Of a stretch of 64,000 nucleotides of DNA, positions 22,564 through 34,400 are shown piece after piece. Source of the stretch: Jaltomata sinuosa (Eukaryota > Streptophyta > Magnoliopsida > Solanales > Solanaceae); NCBI GenBank assembly GCA_003996215.1, contig QJPP01000033.1:372001-436000 (forward strand), written 5' to 3'. The notes beneath the pieces were generated by a model. It did no database searches. It saw only the letters and a program-made list of their open reading frames with translations, and was not told the origin of the DNA. The position numbers and the translations under genes were made by a program. Positions within the stretch are counted from its first letter, which is position 1, and each line of letters opens with the position of its first letter.

Positions 22564-23941
22564 CATGCAAGGTTTAGAAAATAGTTCCAGTAGGCTCGAA
22601 GCCAAAATAGTAGTAAAACATGGAAGAAACCTCTTTATATGCATAGAAATGGTATGATCATACACACAATAGCCGGCCCGCAGCTCACAATCAACCTAAT
22701 GGCCCTGCACAGGCTCCAAAGCTACTCAACAAGCATAACCAGCCTAGAAAGATAATTCTATGTCCGGGACTCGTGGACATTCTCAATGATCCCACCGTCT
22801 ATGTTCCAAAGTCAACAAGGCCCCACGGAACCACTAGGGTAATAATATCAATAATCGGAATACTACACACAACGGAGGAAAGAAACGGGATGAATCACGG
22901 AGGAGCGGTCAAGGTCTGTGGTACCAGCTTAACAACCCAACCCAAGGATGCCAACTAGTACAATTTTACCCGATATATGCGAAGTCTAGGGAGTTAAGCC
23001 GTAACCTACTTGTCGTCCGATGACAAGCTCGAACCTCTCCAAAAAAGCTCCAAAACAAAAATACCTTCCAACGAACGTCTGAATACCCGTAGTTCCTTCA
23101 TAGAAATTGTTCCTTACGTCCTAAACTTCGAAAACATAATATATATGCAGCTTATACTCACCTATAAACAGTTCATAATTAGGCTTAAATCGGCAGATTT
23201 CCCAAGAGAATCATAACTTGACTAAACGTCCGTAGAACTTCATAAAAATGATCATAAAAGAGCCCCGAGATGGTTACCTTAGCAAACCAAGTGTAAAGAA
23301 TGAAGAACCACCAAGAAATACCAAGTCCTATCTTTTGAAACCAGCTCCAAACGTGGTTTATCGTAGGGGTAAATGGATGCCACGCGTAGAGGTCGCGTTT
23401 CTAGGCACGGGGGAAAACTTTAGCGATAAAAATCACCAAAAACACACCTTGATCACTCAAGAACTCTATTGGAACCCTCCCTTATGTTTTCTCTATGTTT
23501 CAGAACTATTATGGCGTTTTAAAACGTGAATTGAAGCTTTAAATCGATTTTGACCCGACCCGGTTTCTGCCAGACAGTCCGCGGTAAAACAATCATAACT
23601 TTTTACTCCGAGATCGGTTGGATGTGAGGTTTTGTGCGTTGGAAACTAGACTCGTAGACCTTAGATTTGGTAGGTCGGGGGACTTCTAACTCTTTATATA
23701 TTGAGAGAAAAGCTCTGAGATATTTGACCCAAAGTTCAGAAAATTTATTAAGGAAACTTACGATAACTTTTGCCGACTTGCTAGACTTCAAAACTTGTCA
23801 TACGACCATAAAGACCAAAGAAACGGCCCGGGCACCAAACTACCGGTCCCGACAAGCCTTAAATGACTTGGGGCTGTTACAAGCAAGCTCTAACGGTACA
23901 AGAAAGGCAAAAATGCATAAATGACCGGAAGGGTTATTACA
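22564..23941 (-). repeat. 5' LTR of element B, second segment
   Basis: Continues the LTR interrupted at 15418 and ends at GGGTTATTACA (23941), which on the minus strand is the LTR start TGTAATAACCC. Without D the LTR would be about 2.69 kb. It shares the pattern GACAAGCC...GGGTTATTACA with the 3' LTR fragment at 8272-8910 and with the LTR of E. Confidence 0.82.
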
Positions 23942-24612
23942 CTTTTGGTACATTCATTTCATCTCTCTATTTACTTAGCTTTTACATTTTATTTTCGTAT
24001 TTTATTGCTTTTCATATTTTATTTACTTTTCAACCATATTTTCAACAATCCTGTTGCTCCATCTTTAAAAATAGGATCAATTTTCAACTCATTCCTAGTT
24101 TAACGCATAAGCTTCAACTTTTAACCCCTACTAACTGTTATTGCTTGAGCTCTAATTTTAACTCATACTTACTTTTACTGCATGTGCTCCACTTTCAACC
24201 CTGTTCACATTTAACTCAAGGCTCATATATTATTAATCCATGTTTACTTTTAACGCACAAAGCTCTAATTTTTAACTCAATTAACATTAATCATGGCAAG
24301 TAACATTGATATATGAAGATTGTGTGAAAAGTATTAGCAAGATTATTTTACCAAAAATTAGAGGCCGAAAGGGAGATTTTTTAGGGTTTGCCATGATTTT
24401 CAATCTTAATTAGACCTTTCTTGGTGCAAATAATTTTCTTGTTGGAAAAGATCTTTTTCATATTTGGTTAATCCTTTTCTTGAAAGAGAAGTTTTGAATT
24501 TCTATAAACACAATTTTTTTTTCTCATGCAACAAGACGATAGCATCCACAATACAGTGTTAAAAAATTTAGGTGGAGATTATTCTCTCAATGAATTTTAT
24601 GCATTTTTAATA
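23942..24612. other. AT-rich intergenic segment, no gene seen
   Basis: A T-rich stretch with loosely repeated phrases such as AGCTCTAATTTTAACTC. Open frames here (for example 23863-24303) are low-complexity and start inside the LTR, so they are not credible genes. Confidence 0.6.
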
Positions 24613-25356
24613 GGAAAAAGTACACAAAATACCTCCTAAAATGAAACTATTTACGCGACCTTACCCCCTTCCATACTAATTTTGTTAATATCCCTCGCTC
24701 AAAAAAATTACCCGAGATACTCTACTTTGTTTTGAGCCACTGCTTCATTTAATTCTGTATTATTTTCGGCGGCAAAAAACTTTTCATGATGGGTCACTTT
24801 ATATCTCTGCCCAACTCGCTTGTGTGTCTCCATAGCTAGTTATTTTTTATTTTTTTTATTTTTATTTATATTTTGTCTCTTCCTTTTTTTATTTTGTCTT
24901 TTTTTAAAAAAAAAAGAAGAAGAAGAAGATAAACATAACATATAAAAGTAAAAATATTTGTTAATTATTTTAAGATTAATAAAAATAGAAAAATTAAATA
25001 AGTAGACTGCAACATGAAGTAGATTTTGCATATTAAATAAAAAATCAACTTTTTTTTCTCTTTTTATATTTTGCATTTTAAAATACAAAAACAAAAACAA
25101 AATACAAAGATAAAAATATTAAACTAACAACTTTTAGATTAATAAAATTAAAATCATACTAAAGTACATTAATTTATTTATTAAAATATAAATTAATGAA
25201 ATTTATAGTTTTTTCGCTTATGCAAATGAAAACAAAACATATACTTCCTCTGTTTCAATTTGTTTGTTACATTTTGACTTGGCAGGATGTTTAAGAAAGT
25301 AAATAAGACTTTTGAATCTTGTGATCTATTAAAGAATCAAAGTACAATGATATTAT

Positions 25357-27130
25357 GTCAATATATAGATATACTGTGATGATATCATGGAGGTCTCACT
25401 GAAGGACTGAAACAGACATCAGTGATACCATGACAATATATAAATAGGCCTGAAGCAAACCTCAATGATACTATGATTATATATGAATATTGTGATGGTA
25501 TCATGAAAGATTGAGAAGTGTCTTATTGAAGGACTGGAGTAGTCCTCCACGATACCATGCCAATATATAGATATATTGTGATAGTATACTGAGTAGTGTC
25601 TCATTGAAAGACGAAAATAATTATCCATGATACCATGCCAATATATAAATATATTGTGATGGTATCATAGAGGACTGAGGACTATCTCATTGATGGATGA
25701 TACCATTTCAGTATATAAATATACTGTGGTGGTATATTAAGGAGTGTCTCACTGAAGGACTGGAACAGTCCTCCATCATACCATGTCAGTATATAGATAT
25801 ACATGATGGTATCTTAGAGGTCTCACTAAGGACTGAAGCAGACATCAATGATACCATGACAGTATATAAATATATTGTGATGGTATCATTTAGGCCTGAA
25901 GCAAACCTCAAAGATACCATGATAATATATAAATATACTGTGATGGTGTAATGAAGGATTGAAAAGTATTTTATTGAAGGGCTGGAGTAGTCCTCCACGA
26001 TACGATTCCGGTATATAGATATAATGTGATAGTATACTAAGAAGTGTCTCATTGAAGGACTAAAATAGTTATCCATGATACCATGTCAATATATAGATAT
26101 ATTGACATGGTATCATAGAGGACTGATGACTGTCTCATTGATGGATGATGTCATTCAAGTATATAAATATATTGTGGTGGTATACTAATGAGTGTCTCGT
26201 TGAAAGATCAAAACAGTCCTCCATGATACTATCACTGCATATAGATGTACTGTGATGATATCACGGAGGACTGAAAAGTGTCGTATTGAAGGACTGAAAT
26301 AGTCCTCCATGATATCATTTCAGTATATAGATATATGTGATAATATATTGAGAAGTGTCTCGCTGAAGGATTGAAGCAGTCCTCCATGATACCATGTCAG
26401 TATATAGATATACTATGATGGTATCTTAGAGGTCTCACTAAGGACTGAAGCATACATTAATGATACCACGATAATATATATATATATATATATATATAAT
26501 GATGGTATCATTGAGGCCTGAAACAAACCTCAATGATACCATGATAGTATATGAATATACTGTGATGGTATCATGAAGGCTTGAAAAGTGTTTTATTGAA
26601 GGACTGAAGTAGTCCTCCACGATACCATTCCAGTATATAGATATACTTTGATAGTATACTGAGAAGTGTCTCATTGAATGACTAAAACAGTTATCCATGA
26701 TACTATGCCAATATATAGATATATTGTGATGGTATCATAGAGGACTGAGGACTGTCTCGTTGATGGATGATGTCATTTCAGTATATAAATATACTGTGAT
26801 GGTATACTAAGGAGTGTCTCGTAGAAGGACCAAAATAGACCTCTATGAGACTATCATAGTTTATAGATGTACTATGATAGTATCATGGAGGGATGAAGAG
26901 TGTCTTATTGAAGAACTGAAATAGTCCTCCATGATACCGTTTCAATATATAGATATATGTGATGATATATTGGGGAGTATCTCACTGAAGGATTGAAGTA
27001 GTCCTCCATGATACTATGCTAGTATCTTGATATATATTGTGATGGTATACTAAGGAGTATCTCAATGAAGGTTTGAAGCAATTCTCCATGATACTATGAC
27101 AACATAGTTATATTGTGATGGTATCATGGA
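25357..27130. repeat. Hairpin-forming tandem array 1
   Basis: About two dozen degenerate units spaced roughly 70-90 bp. Each holds a palindrome, GATACCAT...ATGGTATC around a TATATAGATATA centre. The spacers are of type GGAGGACTGA...GTGTCTCATTGAAGGACTG...CAGTCCTCC, which are themselves inverted. The cleanest palindrome is 26077-26114 (38 bp, only its centre mismatched). A TA run lies near 26477-26500. Confidence 0.8.
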
Positions 27131-27169
27131 GGATTGAAAAATGTCAGACTGAAGGATTGAAGCAAATCT

Positions 27170-27645
27170 CAATGAGTGTGAATGAAATTAGATTGTGAAA
27201 AAAATAAAAGAAAAAAGAAAAAAATAAATTTTTAAAAAATAAATAATAAATAAAATAAATTAGAAAAATAAAAAGAAAGGATCTAAAATTGAGTATGAAA
27301 CTAGATTATGATAAAAAAATATAATTTGAGAAAAAGAGATAAATGAACAAAAAAGGAGGGAAAAAAAATTAAAGAATAAAGAAATAAATGAGAAAAAAGG
27401 AGTAGAAAAAATAAAAAAAATATGGACGATTGTTTACTATTTTAGTTATCTTTTGTTGTTATATAAAAAAAAGAATAAAGAAAAAGAGCAAAAGAATTCT
27501 GAATAAAAATAGATTATAAAATAAAAAAATAAAAATTAGAAAAGGAATAAGATATAAAGAAATTGAAAAACAAATAGAAAACAGAAAAAAAAGACAAAAA
27601 GAAAGGAGTCAAAAATAATTATGGTAAAAGAAGAAAATAAAATAT
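27170..27645. repeat. A-rich tail of unit 1
   Basis: Adenine-rich, low-complexity sequence in direct orientation to 29850-30365; the phrases GAATGAAATTAGATT and ATTATGGTAAAAGAAG occur in both. No gene. Confidence 0.6.
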
Positions 27646-28044
27646 GAAAAGTTACATGCATGCCCCATAAGAGTAACTATTTACAACTAAATACCCCTTA
27701 ACTAATTACAGAAAATGCCCCATTTCCTTGTAACTTTTATAGTTATTTAGCTCCTTTTTTTTTCTTATTTATTTCTCTACTTCTTTTCTCTTTTTTTTAT
27801 TATGTTTCTTTGTTCTTTTTATTCTTTTCTCAAATTATGTTATTTTTTATTTTTTTTACACCATTATCTGATTCATCCTTAGTTTTGACTCTCTTTTTTC
27901 CTCCTTTTTTGATTATTTATTTTTTATTTCTCTACTTTTCTTTTTTCTTTCTTTCTACTCTCCTTCTTTTTTCTCATTTTTTCTTCTTATTTATTTTCTT
28001 CTTTATTGTTCATTTTTTTTTTACAAATCATGTTATTTATTATT
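27646..28044. repeat. Left arm of internal inverted repeat
   Basis: The reverse complement of about 30350-30780. Shared landmarks include TTACATGCATGCCC, the ACTATTTAC motif, TTGTAACTTTTATAGTTATTTA and, at the inner end, AAATCATGTTATTTATTATT. The long T-rich frame at 27810-28187 is low-complexity and not a gene. Confidence 0.7.
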
Positions 28045-28057
28045 GGGAAAAGTACAC
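28045..28057 (+). repeat. Internal terminus-like motif starting unit 2
   Basis: GGGAAAAGTACAC, the same motif and orientation as the left end at 24613. The following 90 bases also match (CATACTAATT about 65 bases in), so unit 2 looks like a second element joined to the first. Confidence 0.6.
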
Positions 28058-28444
28058 TAAATGGACTAGAAAACTAAAATATTTACATCCAAATGTCCCC
28101 TACCATACTAATTCTCTAAATATTTATTCGGCTAAGAATATTTACCCGCAATACCCCAAAAGTATGCAATATTTATTTCACCCTTAAGTTGCGGCGCTAA
28201 TTTTTCTTCTTGTCCAATTCATAAATTGCGACGCCTGATTTATTTCCAGTTCTGTGTTCTTTTCTCTTTTTCCCCATATTCTTATACTTTTCTTTTTGTG
28301 TTATTTTTTTATTTAAATATAAAAATAAGTATCATAGCTAATTATTTTTTAACTAATGCAAATATAAAAATAAATAAATAATTAAACTACAATAAAAAAT
28401 AATTAAAAAAAATTAAATTCACTAATTTATTTAATAAAATCTAA

Positions 28445-28449
<5 letters not shown>

Positions 28450-28493
<44 letters not shown>
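28450..28493. repeat. (AT)n microsatellite
   Basis: An uninterrupted AT dinucleotide run of more than 40 bp in the AT-rich leader of unit 2. Confidence 0.9.
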
Positions 28494-28496
<3 letters not shown>

Positions 28497-28639
28497 GTTA
28501 GATTATCTTCTTTTTTTATCATTTCTTTTATAAAATAAAATAAAATATAATGATAAAGAAATTATCTAACTATTTTTAGATTAATAAAAATATAAAAACT
28601 TAAATAAATAAATCATAACAATAAATGATTAAGAATGAG

Positions 28640-29830
28640 TAAGGAGTGTCTCATTCAAAGAATGGAACAATCCTCTATGCTACCATCATAATATATTCAT
28701 ATATCGTGATGGTATCATTGAGAACTGAAGCAGACCTCAATGATACCATGACAGTATATGAATATACTGTGACAGTATCATGGAGAATTGAGAAGTGTCT
28801 TATTGAAGGATTGAAGAAATCCTGCATGATACCATGTTGTATATAAATATACTGTGATAGTATATTGAGTAGTGTCTCATTTAAGGATTGAGTAGTCATC
28901 CATGATACCATGTCAATATATAAATATAGTGTGGTAGTATCATAGAGGACCGATAAGTATCTCATTGAAGGATGATATCATGCCAATATATCGATATACT
29001 ATGATATTATACTGAGGAGTGTCTCATTGAAGGATTGAAGCAGTCCTCCATGATATACTATGGTGGTATCATAGAGGATTAAGGAGTGTCTCATTGAAGG
29101 ATGGTATCATGCAGTATATAGATATACTGTGATGGTATCATGGAGAACCGATGAGTGTCTTATTGAAAGGACTGAAGTAATCCTTCGTGATACCATGTCA
29201 ATATATAAATATACTATGATGGTATCATCGAGGATTGAGGAGTGTCTTATTGCAGGATAATACCATGCCAGTATATAGATATATTGTGATGATATCATGG
29301 AGAATTAAGGAGTGTCTTATTAAATGATGATACCATGAAAATATATAGATATATTTGGATGGTATACTGAAGAGTGTCTCATTGAAGGAATGAAGCAATC
29401 CTCCATGATACCATGTCAGTAGATCGATATACTGTGATGGTATCATGATGATTGATGCGAGTGTCTCATTGAAGGACAATACTATGCTAGTATATAAATA
29501 TACTGTGATGTTATCATGAAGAACTAAGGAGTATCTCGTTGAAGGATGATACCATGCAGTATATATGTATATTATAATGATATTATAGAGGATTAAGTAG
29601 TGTATCATTGAAGGATGATACCATGAAAGCATATAAATATACTGTGTGGTATATTGAGGAATGTCTCATTGAAGGACTGATGCAGTCCTCCATGATACCA
29701 TGTCAGTGCATAAATATCCTCTGATGGTATACTGAAGAATGTCTCATTGAAGAACTGAAACAGTCCTCCATGATACTATGCCAGTATATAAATATAATGT
29801 GATGGTATCATGGAGGAGTAGTGTTTGACT
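28640..29830. repeat. Hairpin-forming tandem array 2
   Basis: About fifteen units of the same hairpin repeat as array 1 (GATACCATG...TATAGATATACT...ATGGTATC with GTGTCTCATTGAAGGA spacers), in unit 2 of the compound element. Confidence 0.8.
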
Positions 29831-30349
29831 TAAGGACTTAAGTATACCTCAATGAAAAATAGTAAAAAAGTGAATGAAATTAGATTATGGAGAAAAAAAT
29901 AAGAGAAAAAACAATTACATGAAATTAGAAGAAAACAAAAAATAAATAAAATGAAAAAATCCAAAAAAGAAAGGATCCAAAATTGAATATAAAATTAGAT
30001 TATGGTGAAAAAATAAAGAATAATATGATTTGAGAAAAAAATAAATGAAAATGAAGGAAAAAAATAAAGAATAAAGAAATAAACGAGAAAAGAAAGGAGA
30101 AAAGAAAGAAAAAAATAAAAGGAGTAGATAAACAAAAAAATGAACGAATGTTTACTATATTAATTATCTTTTTTTTATTATATAGAAAAAAATAAAGAAA
30201 AAGAGCAAAAATTTCATGCATAAAATTAGATTATAGAAAAAAATAATAAAAAATTAGAAAAGAAACAAGACATAAAGAAATGAAAAAATAAAGATAAAAT
30301 AGAAAAATAAAAAAATACAAAAATAAATGAGCCAAAATCGATTATGGTA

Positions 30350-30780
30350 AAAGAAGAAAATAAAAAATAACATGATTTGTGAACAAAATAAATGAACAAT
30401 AAAATAGAAAAAAAAGAAAGAAAAAAGAGAAAAAAGAAAAGCAGAAAAAAGTAGACAAATTAAAAAAAATAACCAAAAAAGAGAAAAAAGAGAGTTAAAA
30501 CTGAGGATGAATCAAATTATGACCTTAAAAAATATAATTTGAGAAAAAAATAAAATAAACAAAGAACATAAAGAACAAAAAATAAAGAATAAAACGAGAA
30601 AAAAAGGAGAAAAGAAGAAAAAAGAAAAGAAGTAGAGAAATAAAAATAAATAAATAAAAAGTAAATAACTATAAAAGTTACAAGGGAAGGGGATCATTTT
30701 CTGTAATTAATTAAGAGATATTTTCTGTAAGGGGGTATTTAATTTTGTAAATAGTTTACGGGCATACATGTACTTTTCCC
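30350..30780. repeat. Right arm of internal inverted repeat and right terminus
   Basis: Pairs with 27646-28044 and ends with the terminal motif TGTACTTTTCCC. The next nine bases are the right copy of the putative target duplication. Confidence 0.65.
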
Positions 30781-31428
30781 ATTTTAATATTAGTTTTCTG
30801 ATATGTAAGTCATTTCACCAAACCACTAAATATTATGCCTTTTTAATTATTATTATTTTTCTCATCTGATTTATCACCACCAAATTTTATAATTATTAGC
30901 TTTTGCATGTTGCTTTCTTATTTCGATCCCAACACTTTTAATAGTTGAAAAGTTAATTTACAACATTTCTCTCTCTACTGTGGTGTCATTATTGTTGGCT
31001 TTTCCAACTATTACAAAGAGAGATTCCTATGGAACAAGTTCACTTATTTTCCTTAGCCTTTTGAAGATGAGAAAATTTTAAAAATATTTTTCACCATACC
31101 AAACACACTTTTAATGTTTTAATTTTTTTTTTTAAAAAAGCCAAAAGATCAATTTCCCAAAACTAAATCACGTGCACATTTGTTTTCCAGAAAAAAGAAA
31201 AAGAAGAAACAAAACCAAAACCTCTTTACCTTTAAAAATAAATATATAAAAAAGAAAACAATAACCAATTCTCTCAAACACCAAACGATATTGTAAGGAA
31301 ACAACGACAAATAACTTCATTCTAGCTGAACAAAGCTACAATTTAGTACCACAACAAAGCAAAATTAACTTAAAACATTCTTCACTCTACTGAGATCATT
31401 ATTTGTTGTCTTTTCCTATAGAACAAGT
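30781..31428. other. 3' flank of the CNOT9-like gene with a duplicated exon tail
   Basis: No gene. The stretch 30955-31065 resembles 31370-31455, which includes the stop codon and last codons of the CNOT9-like gene (shared phrase GAACAAGTTCACTT, then TTAGCCTTTGGA-like sequence). It looks like a small local duplication of the terminal exon. Confidence 0.6.
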
Positions 31429-34400
31429 TCACTTCTTTCCCTTAGCCTTTGGATTTGTTGTATCCTGCTTTCCAATCTTGTTACTGTTTTCAATCGGCTG
31501 AAAATATAGAGATCCATAAATATTGAAATGTAGCACCCGCAACATCCATGAAGTTTTGTGGTCATCCTGCAAGGCATATACAAAATTTTACAATTATACA
31601 CGTGAAGTTGTAACACTAGTTGAAAAGATCTATATAGACGATACAAATTTAAGGTATTCTAATACTAGTAGAAATGCTATATAGAGAATATGAAAGGTTC
31701 GACCTTGTATTCTAATGAATGATTGCATAAAGAGGTTTGTTCGGAGTAGTTGCAAGAAACCGAAGAAAGAGACTAGACTAACAATAAGAGTTAATTTTAT
31801 CAAACTAAACTTATGAAACTGAAGAAAGAGACTAGACTAACAATAAGGGTTAATTTTATCAATGGTCACTAAACTTATTCTTTGTAACACTAAATCCATA
31901 ACATTATTTTTTGTGACATTAAAGTCACTAACCTAACTATTTGTAAGACCTAAGTCACAAAACTAGTTTTTGTAACAGTAAGGTCACAACCAGTTGCATA
32001 TGTTTATTAGTAGTATGTAAATAAAAGGAGAGCAGATAAACTCACACAAATAATGTCCTTAAAGGTGTTGTCAAATAGCTGAGGAGGAACTTGGCTTCTT
32101 AATGCATCACATGGCCTTCATTACGAAGGTGGATCAAACAATAAATCCAAGTGAGACATAGTTGATACATACAGAAAAATCACAATTATGAAACTCGAGA
32201 AGCAAGGACCAGAACGTTTACCTGGCGAACCTTAATACTTCTGAAAGACTTAGATAACATTGTATCACATATTTTAGATGCAACAAACAAGTTTTTTCAG
32301 AAAGTTTCTCTACCACTTGGTACAAGGACTTTACTATCAAGTAGAAGCGATCAGCCATAGCGCAACAATAGGTCATTCCCTTCTCTTGCATCATAATTTT
32401 CATAACTTTAAGGGTTGCAACCTGTGGAGGTATACAACATTCCATTCATATAAAATCCAAGAAACAACATATCACCATAAGCCAACAAAGTCATTTAGGA
32501 ACACTATTTATAAAACAGAATGGAAAATCAGGAGTGACAAACATATTACACGTACCCTTTTCTCTCTTTCTAATGACCACGTGCCATCGTGCCCTCTTTT
32601 CTCCTAAAAGTTTGCTAGCATTCTTTTCAGGGATGTTTTAGCACTAGGTATACCATATGGTATAGATGCATGCATGGCGGAGCAAGGGGAGAGGAAGGGA
32701 GTTCATCGAAACACCCTTCGCCAGATAATTACACTGTATATATAAGATCAAAATTATTGTTTACTTCTTTATATTTTGAATTCCTTCTATGAAAATTCTA
32801 GCTCGGTCCCATGAAATTTTAAACTTTAGTCCCATATTCTAATTTCTCATTCGAAATATATGTATATACATGGATGCATAAATTCTTTTGATGAAACAAT
32901 AGAACTAAAAGATATCATTTTGTGGTCATCATAGAACCACTCTAAACAAAGTAGATGGAAAGAAACTCATAACTTCTAAGCCTAAAATCAGCACATAGCA
33001 GGCTAACCTTCTGTGACATTTCATCACATAGATCCATGCACTTCAGGCACAAAGGAACCACTTCCATTTCCAAGAAAAAATCAAGGACCTTTGATCCATA
33101 TGGATCATCAAACTGCACCAGCAAGCAAAATATCAGAATCATGAAGTAGCACTTCCGAAAATTAGAATAATGCTACAAATCTATGATCAGTGATCAAATT
33201 ACCAATACAAATTGCCATATATTTCACTGCGATAAACAATTCAAGAAATGCAAAATGGGTATTTCAAGAAGAAAAAACAGATACTGATTTTAAGAACTGA
33301 TTATCAGGTGGCCATCAACCAAATTTAATATATACACTATGTCTGGTCAGGGTACTATATATAGAACGAACCTATTCAATTTTTATAGTATAACTAGGCA
33401 GTGAAAAACTTAGCTGTACCTAACGTCTTCTTTTTTATTGGGAATCAATATTAGCAATGCAGTTTTTCCAATGATAAACTTAATTTAAATTATAGAGCTA
33501 CGACACAATCAAGCCTGAACGAACAAAACATTTAATTGAATTGTACTAGTCTCTACTAGGGGTTATTACTCATTTCTACTTATTGTTTTGTTTTGAGTAG
33601 GGGAAGTAAAAGAGGACGGGAAAAAGTATATTTCCTTAATTTAATCCACTTTATCAAAACGAAAGGCAGTGAATTTCTTTCCTCTCACTTCATGGAAATA
33701 AACACACAAGGAAGCATATTAAAAGTTTATTATATAATGAATGTAGTGACAACAATGGAGAGAGCATGTGTATATTTGTTCAAATGGACGGACGGATAAC
33801 TTTGTTAGGGAGCCGAGAACACCCAAGCTGGTGAGCCTCAAATACTCCAAAGGCTTGTCATCTCTGCTAGGCTTGATAAATGGGTAGAAATAACATGGTA
33901 TTTTAGCTACAAATAGAAGTTAATTGTTTCTCACACAACAGTAAAAACATTACTTACTCAGTCTGCAATTATCTCTTCTAGCATTCCATCAAAAAGAGAA
34001 AGGAGGAGGAGGGGGATGCAGAGCGATATACCTCAACGCAAAAAAATTTACAGGCATGATCTGCATTCTTACCACAAATATGACAATGAAATAGGATTTA
34101 TTTTTTTGAAAGATTGAAGATATGAAAAAGGACTGCAGTGGGAAGAATTTGTTCTTCCACTCGTTTTGAAACTTATTCACCTGAATTTTCCCATACTCGA
34201 CTTGATTCACTCTTATGAGTCATTTGGCCTAGGCCTAATTTTCATTTCAGTTTGTAGCATTTCAAGAATTGACATTACCTTCTATGAGCTTCCCTCTTGT
34301 TTCTGGGTGTTTGGCCATCACCTGTAGAATATATAAAGCCATAAAGGAGTAAGGTGGATACATATAATGAAGTGACGGAAAATTGGTGTCAAAAATTCAT

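Larger units (their letters stand above)
8272..23941 (-). mobile_element. Ty3/gypsy chromovirus, element B, with element D nested in its 5' LTR
   Basis: Reads right to left: 5' LTR (23941-14110, split by D), primer-binding site at 14106-14095, gag, protease, pol with chromodomain, then a truncated 3' LTR (8910-8272). Same family as element E at 35258-45160: gag, pol and LTR sequences match block by block. All frames are damaged. The left end is a junction with element A, not a normal element end. Confidence 0.85.
24613..30780. mobile_element. Non-coding compound inverted-repeat (foldback/Mutator-like) element
   Basis: The ends are inverted: the left starts GGAAAAAGTACA (24613) and the right, on the minus strand, starts GGGAAAAGTACA (30780). 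Similarity extends inward (AAAC/TATTTAC about 35 bases in). Flanks are TTTTTAATA (24604-24612) and ATTTTAATA (30781-30789), an 8-of-9 match that fits a 9-bp target duplication. Inside are two head-to-tail units (24613-28044 and 28045-30780), each with an AT-rich leader, a hairpin array and an A-rich tail. No protein is encoded. Nine-base duplications and long inverted ends are typical of Mutator-like and foldback elements; the superfamily is inferred. Confidence 0.6.

Noticed and set aside
25697..26698. Open frames of 80-96 codons inside the hairpin arrays, rich in Tyr, Ile and Met
   Set aside because: They are translations of the tandem repeat itself, occur on both strands and have no domain or codon signal.
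27810..28187. 125-codon Phe-rich frame that looks like a membrane protein
   Set aside because: It is a T-rich low-complexity tract, the reverse complement of the A-rich tail at 30350-30780, with no hydrophilic loops.
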